64,000 bases of DNA, taken from NCBI GenBank assembly GCA_937860055.1, contig CALMBO010000028.1, positions 209,881-273,880 of the forward strand, read 5' to 3'. Source of the stretch: an uncultured Verrucomicrobiota bacterium. GTDB lineage: Bacteria; Verrucomicrobiota; Kiritimatiellia; CAIQIC01; Lenti-01. The position numbers and the translations under genes were made by a program. Of the stretch, positions 1-8,921 are shown one piece after another. The notes beneath the pieces are model-generated. The model did not search any database. It was not told the DNA's origin and was given only the letters and a program-made list of their open reading frames with translations. The first letter of the stretch is position 1. Every line of letters begins with the position of its first letter.

Positions 1-7
1 CGGAATC

Positions 8-997
8 TCAGGCCCTGGGGGCGCGATAGGTCTTTCGGAAAAGGCCGGCCAGGAAGGGGTTCTTCGCGATGCACAGCCGCCGGTTCAGCTCGCGGCAGCC
101 GACGCCGCCCTGCATCCGCACGCGCCGCAGCGCGAACAGCGGCGTGCCGGGGCGGTTCGCCCCGCAATCCATCGACAGCGCCGCCTCGTAGCCGGCCAGC
201 AGCGCGGCTTCGATGGCCACCCCGTCGTATTCGCCCCACGGCCAGCTCATCGCCCGCGTCGGCCGCCCCGCCACCGCCTCGAGGCGTTCCCGGCACAGCG
301 TGAATTCGTTCAGGCAGAACTCGATCCGCTCGCCCGTGGTCCGCGCCGCCAGCTTGTTCTCCAGCAGGTCGCTCGATTCGGGCCAGTAGCCGTTGTGCGC
401 ATAGGCCGATCCGCTGGGATACATCGGCAGGCCGTCGCGCACCTCGAGGTAGATGCCATGGACGCGGATGTCGTTCTGCGCCTCCCGCAGCGGCCGGTTG
501 GAGCGGAAGCACGCCTGGTGCGTGTGCGTGTGCCCGAAGAGGCCGTGGCCCTGCTCCTCGACGAGCGAGCGCAGTTCCGTCCGGTTCATGAAGGCCGTCG
601 GATCGTTCCGCTCGATGGCCCGGTCCCACGCGTCGCGCGCCACCGGCAGTTCGCGCAGGTCCGCGCCCGCCGTCGCGGAATCCGGGCGGCGCGGCCCGTC
701 GTGCAGATAGGCCGTCACGCATCCGAACGACGCCTTCACCCCGTACTCCCGCAGGATCGGCGCCGCATGCACCCAGTTGTCCAGGTAGCAGTCGTCGAAC
801 GTGAGGACGTAGGACAGCTTCGGCGGCTCCGCCCCGCCCTTGACGTAGTCGATGGCCTGGTCGAGCGGAATGCTGTGCCAGCCGTGCGAAGCCAGCCATT
901 CCAGGTGCGCGCGGAACTCCTCCGGGGTGATTCCACACACCGGCGAGATGTTGCGGTAGCACAGGATCGGGAGGCTCGGCTTCATTCCGGAAACCAT
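8..997 (-). CDS. Polysaccharide deacetylase (NodB-like)
   Basis: This 329-residue protein should remove acetyl groups from N-acetylated sugars of a surface or exported polysaccharide. The NodB-fold signature is visible: motif 1 TFDD at residues 66-69 gives the catalytic base and metal-binding Asp, and HTHTH at 156-160 gives the metal histidines. No signal peptide is obvious. It is the last gene of a minus-strand run with O-antigen ligase and a glycosyltransferase, which suggests work on a cell-envelope glycan. A second Met at residue 5 (position 985) could be the start; neither has a clear Shine-Dalgarno. The substrate cannot be told from sequence. Confidence 0.85.
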   Translation of the reverse strand: MVSGMKPSLPILCYRNISPVCGITPEEFRAHLEWLASHGWHSIPLDQAIDYVKGGAEPPKLSYVLTFDDCYLDNWVHAAPILREYGVKASFGCVTAYLHDGPRRPDSATAGADLRELPVARDAWDRAIERNDPTAFMNRTELRSLVEEQGHGLFGHTHTHQACFRSNRPLREAQNDIRVHGIYLEVRDGLPMYPSGSAYAHNGYWPESSDLLENKLAARTTGERIEFCLNEFTLCRERLEAVAGRPTRAMSWPWGEYDGVAIEAALLAGYEAALSMDCGANRPGTPLFALRRVRMQGGVGCRELNRRLCIAKNPFLAGLFRKTYRAPRA

Positions 998-1025
998 CGT
1001 AGGAAAACGCGGGGGAAAGGCCAGC

Positions 1026-2234
1026 CTATTGTGGCGCGGATTCCCCGCCGCCGTGCTTGCGGATCAGCCGGGCGTCGCGCGTGCCTTCGTAGATGTCAAA
1101 TTCCAGCAGCCGGCACTCGATGTCCCCGTTCCACATCGCCACCCGCCGCGCCGGATGCAGCCCGATCTTCCTCCCCAGCGGGAGGTTCCCCGTGAAGACC
1201 ACCCCGCGCATGCCCTGGCACTTCGTCTTGAAGTAGGTGCCGATGGCTTCATAGAGCGGCACGAGGCGCTCCTCGAGCCCCATGCGCTCGCCGTATTCGG
1301 GATTCATCACGATCACCACCGGCGGCTTCGGCAGCGGCGTGTCGCGGAAATCGCAGGTGTGGAACCGGATCATCCCCTCCACCCCCGCCCGCCCCGCGTT
1401 CTCCCGCGCGCAGGCGATGGCCTGCGGATCCACGTCCGACGCCGCGATCCAGGTCCGCGGCGCCGCGATGAACTTTTTCCGCGCCTCCGCCTTCAGCTCC
1501 TGCCATGCGCCCGTGTCCGCGCCGTCCAGCCGCAGGAACGCGTAGTCGTCCCGCTCCAGCCCCGGCGCCCGGTTCTGCGCGATCCACGCGGCCTCGATCG
1601 CGAGCGTTCCGCTGCCGCACATCGGGGCGATGAACGCCTCCGCCGGATTTTTCCCCCACCCCGCCTCCAGCACGATGCTCGCCGCCAGCGTCTCGCGCAG
1701 CGGCGCCACCCACGACCGCCACCGGTATCCCCGGTGCGAAAGCGGAATCCCGCTGGTATCGAGGAAAATCTGCGCCGACTGCTCCTTCCAGAAGAGCGCG
1801 ACGCACGAGGCGCCTTCCGGCGTCGAGGTCGAATCGGGCCGCGAACCGGTTTGCTCCACGAACCGGTCGGCGATGGCGTCCTTGCACCGCAGCACCGCGA
1901 ACCGCGGATCGCGGATGGTCTCGTGCTGCGCCACGCCGTGCACGTGGAACGGCGCGTCGGCCCGCAGCCATTCCTCCCACGGCAGGCCCCGCACCGCCTC
2001 GTAGAGCTCGTCCGCCGAATCGATCTCGAAGCCGGCCACCTCGAACAGCACGCGGTTCGCCGTCCGCAGCCACAGATTCAGCCGCATCGCATCGCGCAGG
2101 TCGCCCTCGATGCCGACGGAGGTCGCGGAGACGTCCTGCGGCGCGTAGCCCAGCGCCGTCAATTCGCTCTTCAGGATTCCGGCGCATCCGCGGCCGCAGG
2201 TGGCCACGATCCAGGTCTTCTCGGTCCAGTTCAT
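1026..2234 (-). CDS. THUMP-domain class I SAM-dependent RNA methyltransferase (RlmL N-terminal-like)
   Basis: This 402-residue protein looks like the THUMP-methyltransferase half of RlmL/YpsC enzymes that methylate guanine N2 in 23S rRNA. The N-terminal region fits a THUMP/ferredoxin-like module. The catalytic region carries a motif-I-like PMCGSGT and a C-terminal NGDIECRL strand typical of the family. The usual NPPY catalytic motif reads NPEY here. The ATG at 2234 overlaps the TGA of the upstream glycosyltransferase by four bases (ATGA), which fixes the start and implies translational coupling. A much longer open frame runs upstream but lies antisense-shifted over the glycosyltransferase and is rejected. 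Confidence 0.88.
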   Translation of the reverse strand: MNWTEKTWIVATCGRGCAGILKSELTALGYAPQDVSATSVGIEGDLRDAMRLNLWLRTANRVLFEVAGFEIDSADELYEAVRGLPWEEWLRADAPFHVHGVAQHETIRDPRFAVLRCKDAIADRFVEQTGSRPDSTSTPEGASCVALFWKEQSAQIFLDTSGIPLSHRGYRWRSWVAPLRETLAASIVLEAGWGKNPAEAFIAPMCGSGTLAIEAAWIAQNRAPGLERDDYAFLRLDGADTGAWQELKAEARKKFIAAPRTWIAASDVDPQAIACARENAGRAGVEGMIRFHTCDFRDTPLPKPPVVIVMNPEYGERMGLEERLVPLYEAIGTYFKTKCQGMRGVVFTGNLPLGRKIGLHPARRVAMWNGDIECRLLEFDIYEGTRDARLIRKHGGGESAPQ

Positions 2235-3043
2235 TTCAATCCGTTCTGGCAGTAGGCCGGGACGCCCCACCGCCGGAAATAGGCCCGGTTCGGCCGGTCG
2301 CGGTGCCGTTCCAGCGCCTGCGGAGCCAGCGAAGGATGCCACAGGTGCATCGCGCGGGCCTCCAAAATCACGCTCCGCGGCGCCACCCCGGCCTTGTACA
2401 GCCGGCGCGCCAGGTCGTCGTCCTCGTATCCCCATCCCACGAAATTCTCGTCGAACCCGTTCACGAGCGCCACGTCCTCGCGGAAGAGCGAAAAATGGCA
2501 GCCGAGCAGCTTGGGCTTGTGCGGACGCGCCAGATGCCAGCGCCGCAGCGCCGCCTGGCGCGCGAACTGCCGCGCGGCTTCGCGCATCTCCCCGCCGTCG
2601 GCCGAATGCCACGCCACTTCCCAGTCCGCCGCCTGGGGCGCCGGGACCACCGCGAACAGCGCCTTCGTCGCGGCTTCGTCGAGCATCGCCCGGTTGCCGC
2701 ACAGCAGGCGGCCCCGCGCCGCGTTTTCCTCGTGCACGGCCACGGCGTCGGGAAGCAGCCCCATGTCGCAATCCAGGAACAGCAGGTAGTCGCCCGTGGC
2801 GGCGCGGATGGCCATGTTGCGCGCCGCCGCCAGCCGGTAGCCGTCCTTTTCCTGCCGCACCACCTTCGCGGAAATCCCGGCCGCGGGAAGCAGCCGGTCC
2901 ATCGCCGCGGCCGTCTCCGCGTCGGAACCGTCGTCGGCCACGACGATCTCGTCGGGCACGCGCGTCTGCGCGGCGAGCGACGCCGCCAGCAGCCGCAGGT
3001 GCTCCGGCCGGTTGTAGATCGTGGTGACGACGCTGATCTTCAT
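2231..3043 (-). CDS. Family 2 glycosyltransferase
   Basis: A 270-residue GT-A fold glycosyltransferase, cytoplasmic, expected to add a sugar from a nucleotide donor to a growing glycan. It opens with the GT2 hallmark MKISVVTTIYNRPEH, followed by a VADDGSD nucleotide-binding stretch. A DCD triad at about residue 95 serves as the DXD metal motif, and the later GWGYEDDDLARR resembles the acceptor-side ExDD segment of chondroitin-polymerase-like GT2 enzymes. ATGA overlaps join it to both the O-antigen ligase upstream and the methyltransferase downstream. Donor and acceptor are unknown. Confidence 0.9.
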   Translation of the reverse strand: MKISVVTTIYNRPEHLRLLAASLAAQTRVPDEIVVADDGSDAETAAAMDRLLPAAGISAKVVRQEKDGYRLAAARNMAIRAATGDYLLFLDCDMGLLPDAVAVHEENAARGRLLCGNRAMLDEAATKALFAVVPAPQAADWEVAWHSADGGEMREAARQFARQAALRRWHLARPHKPKLLGCHFSLFREDVALVNGFDENFVGWGYEDDDLARRLYKAGVAPRSVILEARAMHLWHPSLAPQALERHRDRPNRAYFRRWGVPAYCQNGLK

Positions 3044-4332
3044 GCGGCGCCTTTCCCTTCTTGGGGAGGCAGGGTCAGCGCCGCCGCCAGTCCGGCCAGA
3101 TAGAACTGCGCATGGCGGATCACATGGTCCGGAAAATCCCCGATGCCATAGATCAGGATGAAGGCGACGCCCACCAGCAGCAGCGTCGGCAGGACGCGCG
3201 CCCGCACGCGCTCCGCCCATCCGGCCGCGGCCTGCTCGGCGCGGCCGGAATACCTTCCCAGCCGGAGCCCCAGCGCCAGCCAGCCCAGGCTCCACAGCGC
3301 AAACCCGGCCGCGCCGCCCTGGAAATACAGCATCAGCCAGTATTGGTGCGCGTGCGGATAGCGGACGGGCACCAGCGGCGCCCGCTGCGCCGGATTCTCG
3401 TAGAACGCCTTCACGAACGCCTTCTTCCCGAATCCGTAGCCCAGGAGGGGCTTCCGGTCCGCCAGCAGCTTGGCATGCCCCCAGACCGTCTCGCGGTTGT
3501 TGAAGTTGACCATCGTGCGGTCCTGGAAGCGGGGATTGACGATGCCCGCCGCCTCCCACAGCCCCCACGCCACGCCCGCCCCTAGCACCACGGCCGCGAG
3601 GCGCGCGCGCCAGCCCGGCAGCAGCACGATGGGAAACAGCAGGACCGCCAGCGCAAACACCGCCTGCGGCCCGCGCGACGCCATCACCACCAGATAGGCG
3701 AAATCCACCGCGAGCCCCAGCGCCAGCCCCGCTTTTCTCCAGGCCCCCGGCGCCCCGGCCAGCCCCCGCGCCGCGAACACCAGCGCGCAGAGTCCCGCCA
3801 TCATGCTCGACACGTTCGGATGCGTGTAGAGATAGGGATGGATGAACCGCGCCGCCGCCAGCGCCTCCGGCCAGCCCAGGAAATAGATGATCCAGGCCAG
3901 GTCCAGCGCCAGCCGGACCGTGATCAGCGCCGCGCTCGCCACCAGCGCCGTCCAGATGCGGGACGGCCGGTCGAAAATCGCCGGCATCGAAATCGCCGCC
4001 AGCACCATCGGCGCCGACTTCACCACATCCCGCGCGGTCCCGATGGGATAGAAGCTCCAGGCCGCCGAAAGCACCGCCCACAGCACGCCCAGACCGAACA
4101 ACACCCCCGCCGGATTCCTCCAGGCCGCCCAGGTCTTCCGCCAGTTCCACAGCGCATACAGCCCCGCCCCCCACAGGATGGCCGTCGAGAAACCGTTCGA
4201 CGGATCGAACCAAAGCATCGCGGCGGCAACCACATACAGCCCCCTCCGCCCGAGATCGGCCGCGCGGCCCGCCGACTCTTTCCACTGCTTCCCGGCTTCC
4301 TGCATACAATGGTTGGATACTGCACCGCCCAT
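3040..4332 (-). CDS. O-antigen ligase / polymerase family membrane protein
   Basis: A 430-residue polytopic inner-membrane protein with about ten hydrophobic segments. It also has the large periplasmic loop typical of the WaaL/Wzy superfamily, including the conserved stretch around GYGFGKKAF and the HAHQYWLMLYFQGG segment near residues 335-350. Members join or polymerise undecaprenyl-linked glycans, for example O-antigen onto lipid A-core. It starts 16 bases after the ABC ATPase stop and overlaps the glycosyltransferase by ATGA, so it is in the same operon. An internal Met at 4305 is an alternative start. Ligase versus polymerase cannot be decided here. Confidence 0.82.
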   Translation of the reverse strand: MGGAVSNHCMQEAGKQWKESAGRAADLGRRGLYVVAAAMLWFDPSNGFSTAILWGAGLYALWNWRKTWAAWRNPAGVLFGLGVLWAVLSAAWSFYPIGTARDVVKSAPMVLAAISMPAIFDRPSRIWTALVASAALITVRLALDLAWIIYFLGWPEALAAARFIHPYLYTHPNVSSMMAGLCALVFAARGLAGAPGAWRKAGLALGLAVDFAYLVVMASRGPQAVFALAVLLFPIVLLPGWRARLAAVVLGAGVAWGLWEAAGIVNPRFQDRTMVNFNNRETVWGHAKLLADRKPLLGYGFGKKAFVKAFYENPAQRAPLVPVRYPHAHQYWLMLYFQGGAAGFALWSLGWLALGLRLGRYSGRAEQAAAGWAERVRARVLPTLLLVGVAFILIYGIGDFPDHVIRHAQFYLAGLAAALTLPPQEGKGAA

Positions 4333-4348
4333 GGCGGTCCGTTCAACC

Positions 4349-5158
4349 TTAAACTGTCCCCCGGCGGGACCGCCGTTCCAGCGCGCGCGCGACGTTCGGC
4401 GCGGACGCCAGCAGTTCCCGCGTGTAGGGATGCGCCGGACGGGACAGCACGTCCGCCGCCGGACCGCGCTCGACCACTTCGCCCGCCTTCATCACGATCA
4501 CGTCGTCGGCCATGTGGCGCATCACCGCCAGGTCGTGGCCGATCAGCATCCACGTGATGCCCCGATTTTCCTGCAGCGACTTCAGCAGGTTCAAAATCTG
4601 CGCCTGCACCGAAACGTCCAGCGCGCTGACCGGTTCGTCCGCCACCAGGAATTCCGCCCCCACGCACAGCGCCCGGGCCAGATTCACCCGCTGCCGCTGC
4701 CCTCCGCTCAATTCATGGGGGAAGCGCCCCGCATAGGCCGCATCCATCCCCACCGTTTCCAGCCAATGCGCCGCCTGCGCCGCCGCCTCCGCCCGCGTCT
4801 TCGCCAGCCCGTGCACCCGCAGGACCTCCGCCAGCGCCGCGCCCGCCTTCATGCGCGGATTCAACGAGCCGATCGGATCCTGGAACACCATCTGCGCCCT
4901 TCGGCGGAACGCCAGCCGCCCTGCCCGCTTCAGCGACAGCACATCCTGCCCGTCGAATTCGACGCGCCCCGACACCTCCGCCTCCAGCCCCAGGACCGCC
5001 CGCGCCAGCGAACTCTTTCCGCTGCCGCTTTCCCCCACCACGCCCAGGCATTTTCCGCGCCCCACCTCGAACGAAACGCCCTTCACCGCTTCGACCTTCC
5101 GCCGCCCCGCCCGGTACGCCACGCGCAGGTCCTCCACGTTCATCAACGGCCCGCTCAT
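4349..5158 (-). CDS. Oligopeptide/dipeptide ABC transporter ATPase (DppF/OppF type)
   Basis: A 269-residue ABC ATPase powering uptake of peptides or a similar solute. Visible are Walker A GESGSGKSS, Q-loop FQDPIGSLNP, signature LSGGQRQR, Walker B FLVADEPVSALD and the switch His in IGHDLAV. The HPYTRELL segment near the C-terminus marks the oligopeptide/nickel family. The start overlaps the stop of the first ATPase by ATGA; an alternative Met lies at 5143. No permease or binding-protein genes lie nearby, which is unusual for this transporter class. Confidence 0.92.
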   Translation of the reverse strand: MSGPLMNVEDLRVAYRAGRRKVEAVKGVSFEVGRGKCLGVVGESGSGKSSLARAVLGLEAEVSGRVEFDGQDVLSLKRAGRLAFRRRAQMVFQDPIGSLNPRMKAGAALAEVLRVHGLAKTRAEAAAQAAHWLETVGMDAAYAGRFPHELSGGQRQRVNLARALCVGAEFLVADEPVSALDVSVQAQILNLLKSLQENRGITWMLIGHDLAVMRHMADDVIVMKAGEVVERGPAADVLSRPAHPYTRELLASAPNVARALERRSRRGTV

Positions 5159-6135
5159 GCCCAGCCGCCTTCCCCGCACGCCCAGCAGGCCACCGCGCCC
5201 TCTTCCCCCCGCCTCCGCATTTCCGGCTCCCGCTCCTGGCAGACCGCGCGCGCCAGCGGGCATCGCGGATGGAAGCGGCAACCCGCCGGACGCCGCCCCA
5301 GCGGCGGCACCGATCCTTCGATCCCCTCCAGGCGGGAATCCGCCCCGTCAAGCCGGGGCAGCGCCTTTAGCAATCCCTTCACATAGGGATGCCGGGGATT
5401 CCGCAGCAACTCCACCGGCCCCGACTCCACCACGCGGCCGGCATACATCACATGGACTTCGTCCGCGATTTCCGCCACCACGCCCAGGTTGTGCGTGATC
5501 AGCAGGACGGCCAGGTTCTCCTGCCGCTGCAGTTCGGCCAGCAGGCGCAGGATCTTCGCCTGCACCGTCACATCCAGCGCCGTCGTCGGCTCGTCCGCCA
5601 CCAGGACGCGCGGCCGCCCCGCCAGCGCCAGCGCCAGCATCGCCCGCTGCTGCATCCCGCCCGAAAGCTGGTGCGGATAGCTCGCCAGCACCCGCGCCGG
5701 ATCCTCGAAGCCGACCGTCCGCAACAGCGCGGACATCCGCTCCCCGGCGCCTCCGCGTTCTTCCTTCGGCAGCACCTCGCGGATCTGGCTGCCGATCGTG
5801 AAGACCGGATCGAGGCACTCGCCCGGATCCTGGAACACATAGGCCAGCCCCCGCCCCGGCCGGCACTCCGCGCCGGCGGCCCAGCGGATTTCGCCCCGGT
5901 CCAGCGCCATCCCCCGGGGCAGCAGCCCGCCTAGCGACGCGGCCGTGATGCTTTTCCCGCAGCCGCTTTCCCCCACCAGCGCCGTCGTGCGCCCCGGCCG
6001 CAGGCACAAATCCACCTCCCCCACCACTTCCAGGCGCGCCTTCCCCTCCGGGAAAAACCCCACTCCGAGCCCCGACGCCGTCAATACGGCGTCCGCTCCG
6101 CCCTTGACGCGTCCGTTCGAATCTGCTGGTTTCAT
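5155..6135 (-). CDS. Oligopeptide/dipeptide ABC transporter ATPase (DppD/OppD type)
   Basis: A 326-residue ABC ATPase paired with the DppF-like subunit downstream. It has Walker A GESGCGKSI, signature LSGGMQQRA, Walker B VLVADEPTTALD and the switch His in ITHNLGV. Its C-terminus carries the Cys cluster typical of DppD (RFHPRCPLARAVC) after the HPYVKGLL segment. Its ATG at 6135 lies three bases from the ATG of the divergent hydrolase at 6139. Each gene's ribosome-binding site and promoter must therefore sit inside the other's coding sequence, or one start is misplaced (a TTG start about 20 codons further in is possible). Confidence 0.92.
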   Translation of the reverse strand: MKPADSNGRVKGGADAVLTASGLGVGFFPEGKARLEVVGEVDLCLRPGRTTALVGESGCGKSITAASLGGLLPRGMALDRGEIRWAAGAECRPGRGLAYVFQDPGECLDPVFTIGSQIREVLPKEERGGAGERMSALLRTVGFEDPARVLASYPHQLSGGMQQRAMLALALAGRPRVLVADEPTTALDVTVQAKILRLLAELQRQENLAVLLITHNLGVVAEIADEVHVMYAGRVVESGPVELLRNPRHPYVKGLLKALPRLDGADSRLEGIEGSVPPLGRRPAGCRFHPRCPLARAVCQEREPEMRRRGEEGAVACWACGEGGWA

Positions 6136-6138
6136 GCC

Positions 6139-6765
6139 ATGGACATTGAAACACGAGTCACCGGTTTTATCGAAGAAAATTGTTATTTCGCCACCAACCC
6201 CGCCACGCGCCAGACCGTCGTGATCGATCCAGGCGACGGTGCCCCGCAGTTGATCTCCCGGCTGCGTGAACTGGACACCACCGTCGTGGCCTATCTGCTG
6301 ACCCATGGGCACGTGGACCACCTCACGGCCCTCGCCGGCCTTTCCGCCGCCTTCCCCGCCCCGATCCACCTCCATTCCCGCGATGCCGCCTGGTGCTTCT
6401 CCGATCGGAACAACCTCCCCGGCTTCTACGACGCCCCCGAGAAGCCGGAGTCTCCCATCGTCCTCGTCCAGGAGGGCGACTCCTTCGAATTCGCCGGCAG
6501 CCGCTGGTCCGTCATCGAAACCCCCGGCCACACCCCCGGCGGCATCTGCTGGAAGCTGGAAGACGGCCACGCCCTTTTTTCCGGCGACACCCTCTTCCGC
6601 GGCACCGCCGGCCGCACCGATCTGCCCGGCGGCGATTCCCGGGCCCTGATGCGTTCGCTGCGCAAGCTCGCCTCCCTCCCCGAAGACCTCGTGGTCTATC
6701 CCGGCCATGGCGACCCCACCACCATCGGCCACGAGAAACACCACAACTACTTCATGCAATCCTGA
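6139..6765 (+). CDS. MBL-fold metallo-hydrolase, glyoxalase II-like
   Basis: A 208-residue cytoplasmic metallo-beta-lactamase-fold hydrolase, in the size class of short glyoxalase II-like thioesterases. The full metal-ligand set is visible: THGHVDH near residue 55, GHTPGG near 130, SGDTLF near 150 and the final YPGHGD near 190. These proteins hydrolyse hydroxyacylglutathione or other thioesters, or act on persulfides. It stands alone on the plus strand, head-to-head with the ABC ATPases, and ends before the paired-palindrome element. The natural substrate is unknown. Confidence 0.88.
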   Translation: MDIETRVTGFIEENCYFATNPATRQTVVIDPGDGAPQLISRLRELDTTVVAYLLTHGHVDHLTALAGLSAAFPAPIHLHSRDAAWCFSDRNNLPGFYDAPEKPESPIVLVQEGDSFEFAGSRWSVIETPGHTPGGICWKLEDGHALFSGDTLFRGTAGRTDLPGGDSRALMRSLRKLASLPEDLVVYPGHGDPTTIGHEKHHNYFMQS

Positions 6766-6843
6766 TTCCCCTGCCGGTCCCGAAGGCCGGAGCGGACGCC
6801 CGCCGGATCCCGCCAACCAGCCAAGCCGCCCCGCCCGTTTTCA

Positions 6844-6947
6844 GTCCCGCATATTATAATATGCGGGACCATGAAACGGCGGAATCATTCAGAAATGTCT
6901 GTTCTTTCGTCCGGATTCTCAGTCCCGGATATTATAATGTGTGGGAC
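6844..6947 (+). repeat. Paired 26-bp palindromes, 78-bp period, locus 1
   Basis: Two 26-bp palindromes occupy 6844-6869 and 6922-6947, start to start exactly 78 bases. The first is perfect: half-site GTCCCGCATATTA followed by its reverse complement. The second keeps the left half GTCCCGGATATTA but has two changes on the right. A 52-base spacer separates them. The same architecture recurs at 43042-43145 and 62238-62341. All three sit in convergent gene junctions, here between the MBL hydrolase and NudC. Copy one always has C, and copy two G, at palindrome position 7. Confidence 0.9.
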
Positions 6948-7003
6948 TGGAAAACGGCGGCCGAAAACGGCCTTCTTCGAAATCGCGCGGAAGTTTCCGC
7001 GCC

Positions 7004-7774
7004 TTAGATCAGCCCGTGGATCAAGCGGTAGGCCACGGATCCCTCCGGCGGAATGTTCGGCAGGTCCGAGGGATCGAACCACTGCGCATCGGACAGCTCC
7101 TCCGGCTGCAGGCGGATGTCGCCCGATTTCCATTGCGCCACGAACGCCAGCATGAGCTGGTTGGGATACGGCCAATGCTGGCTCCCCGCATAGCGTACGC
7201 CGGAAACCTCGATCCCGGCCTCCTCTCTCACCTCGCGCCGCACGCACTCCTCCGCCGATTCCCCCACTTCGACATATCCCGCCAGGCAGGTGTAGAGATC
7301 CGGAATGCGCTGCACGTGCCGCCCCAGCAGGATTTTCCCCTCCTTCTCCACCCGCACGATCACCGCCGGCGAAATGGCCGGATACTCCACGTGTCCGCAC
7401 GCGGCGCACTTCCCCGCCATTTCCACCGGGTGCTCCTCCATCGGCCCGCCGCATACGCCGCAGAAACGGTGCGTGGCTCGCCAATTCAGCATCCCCAGCG
7501 CGCGGCACGCGGCCCCCGCCCAAGGCGATTCCGCGCCGATCAAGACCCGCACCCGCACCCACGCGAATCCCGGCGGCGGATCTTCCGCCGCGCCGAACAC
7601 GCCCGTCGCGAGGAAGCCCTGCGGCCGCACCGTGAACGAATCCAGAATCTCGCGGGTCTTCCGCAGCTCCGGCAGCGCCTCCTCCCCCGCCGGCTCCAGC
7701 CCGCCGGCGCGCACCAGCAGCTGCCCGTCGCAGAAAATATAATGGCTTCCCGCCGCGCCCATCGCCACCGTCAT
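7004..7774 (-). CDS. nudC: NADH pyrophosphatase NudC (Nudix hydrolase)
   Basis: This 256-residue protein hydrolyses NADH to NMNH and AMP, and in other bacteria also removes NAD caps from RNA. It has the zinc ribbon CGVCGG...CAACG in mid-protein. The Nudix box runs from [11 protein letters not shown] into [10 protein letters not shown]. After it comes the NudC-specific SQHWPYPNQ, a variant of SQPWPFPxS. The start at 7774 overlaps the upstream epimerase stop by ATGA, so it is the second gene of a two-gene operon and ends facing the palindrome pair. Confidence 0.93.
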   Translation of the reverse strand: MTVAMGAAGSHYIFCDGQLLVRAGGLEPAGEEALPELRKTREILDSFTVRPQGFLATGVFGAAEDPPPGFAWVRVRVLIGAESPWAGAACRALGMLNWRATHRFCGVCGGPMEEHPVEMAGKCAACGHVEYPAISPAVIVRVEKEGKILLGRHVQRIPDLYTCLAGYVEVGESAEECVRREVREEAGIEVSGVRYAGSQHWPYPNQLMLAFVAQWKSGDIRLQPEELSDAQWFDPSDLPNIPPEGSVAYRLIHGLI

Positions 7775-8841
7775 CCTTCCTTCTTCCAGCGCGGCAGGTT
7801 GTATTCGAGGATCTCCGTCAAAATATCGCGGATGTTTTTCGTAAGGTTCCACCCCGGATAGTGGGACTTGAACTTCGAAACGTCGCTCACCCACCAGATG
7901 TGGTCGCCGATGCGGTTCGCCTCGACATAGGCCGTCTTCATTCTGCGCCCCGCGATCTCCTCGCACAGCTCCACCGCCTCCTGCATCGAGCAGTGGCTGA
8001 AGCGGCTGCCCCCCATGTTGTATACCTCGCCCGGCCGCGGCGCGCGGAAGAAATGGTCGAACGACGCCACCAGATCCGCGCTGTGGATGTTGTCGCGCAC
8101 CTGCTTGCCCTTGTAGCCGAAGATCCGGTACTCCCGCCCCCTCGCCGCGCATTTCATCAGGTACGCCAGGAATCCGTGCAGCTCCGCCCCCGAGTGCCGC
8201 GGCCCCGTCAGGCATCCGCCGCGGAACACCCCCGTCTTCATGCCGAAATACCGTCCGTATTCCTGCACCATCACGTCCGCCGCCACCTTCGACGCCCCGA
8301 ACAGCGAGTGCGTCGTCTGGTCGATGCTCATCGTCTCGTCGATGCCCTTCTCCGCGTACGGACCCGACGCGCATTCCCAGCGCGTTTCTTTTTCCACCAG
8401 CGGCAGCCGGTTCGGCGTGTCGCCGTACACCTTGTTCGTCGAGGTAAAGATGAACACCGCCTGCGGCGCGAACTGGCGCGCCGCCTCCAGCAGGTTCAGC
8501 GTCCCCTGCGCATTCACCCCGAAATCAGTGAACGGCTCCCGCGCCGCCCAGTCGTGCGACGGCTGCGCCGCCGCATGCACCACCAGGTCGATCCCCCCCG
8601 CCTCCTCGAACACCTTCCGCACCGCCGCGAAATCGCGGATGTCCGCCGGCACCGCCGTGAAGGCCTCCCCCAGCTCCCGCCGCAATTCCTCCACCGCCCA
8701 TTTTGTCGACGCTTCCGGCCCGAAAAAATATTCGCGCAGGTTGTTGTCCACCCCGATCACGCGGAACCCCCGGCCGCCGAAATACCTCGCCGTCTCCGAG
8801 CCCACCAGGCCGCCCGAACCTGTCACCAGGACCGTTTTCAT
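7771..8841 (-). CDS. NAD-dependent sugar-nucleotide epimerase/dehydratase (CDP-paratose 2-epimerase-like)
   Basis: A 356-residue extended short-chain dehydrogenase/reductase. The dinucleotide-binding glycine motif is [10 protein letters not shown] at residues 7-16, and the middle region resembles CDP-paratose/tyvelose epimerases. The catalytic YxxxK motif reads FGASK, so the Tyr is replaced by Phe. This is a real deviation from the canonical active site. The start at 8841 gives MKTVLVTG; a Met three codons upstream (8850) is possible and has a weak GGTGG behind it. It likely modifies a nucleotide sugar for surface glycans, but the substrate is unproven. Confidence 0.85.
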   Translation of the reverse strand: MKTVLVTGSGGLVGSETARYFGGRGFRVIGVDNNLREYFFGPEASTKWAVEELRRELGEAFTAVPADIRDFAAVRKVFEEAGGIDLVVHAAAQPSHDWAAREPFTDFGVNAQGTLNLLEAARQFAPQAVFIFTSTNKVYGDTPNRLPLVEKETRWECASGPYAEKGIDETMSIDQTTHSLFGASKVAADVMVQEYGRYFGMKTGVFRGGCLTGPRHSGAELHGFLAYLMKCAARGREYRIFGYKGKQVRDNIHSADLVASFDHFFRAPRPGEVYNMGGSRFSHCSMQEAVELCEEIAGRRMKTAYVEANRIGDHIWWVSDVSKFKSHYPGWNLTKNIRDILTEILEYNLPRWKKEG

Positions 8842-8921
8842 GGACCCCATCTTGCCACCAATCGCCGCAAAAGTCCCGCGCGGACTTTTCAAACCGCCGG
8901 TCCTGGCATAGACTGCCGGAC

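Noticed and set aside
1026-2771. Long minus-strand open frame extending the methyltransferase to 2771
   Set aside because: The extra N-terminal part is Gly/Arg-rich out-of-frame translation over the glycosyltransferase; the ATGA overlap at 2234 is the better start.
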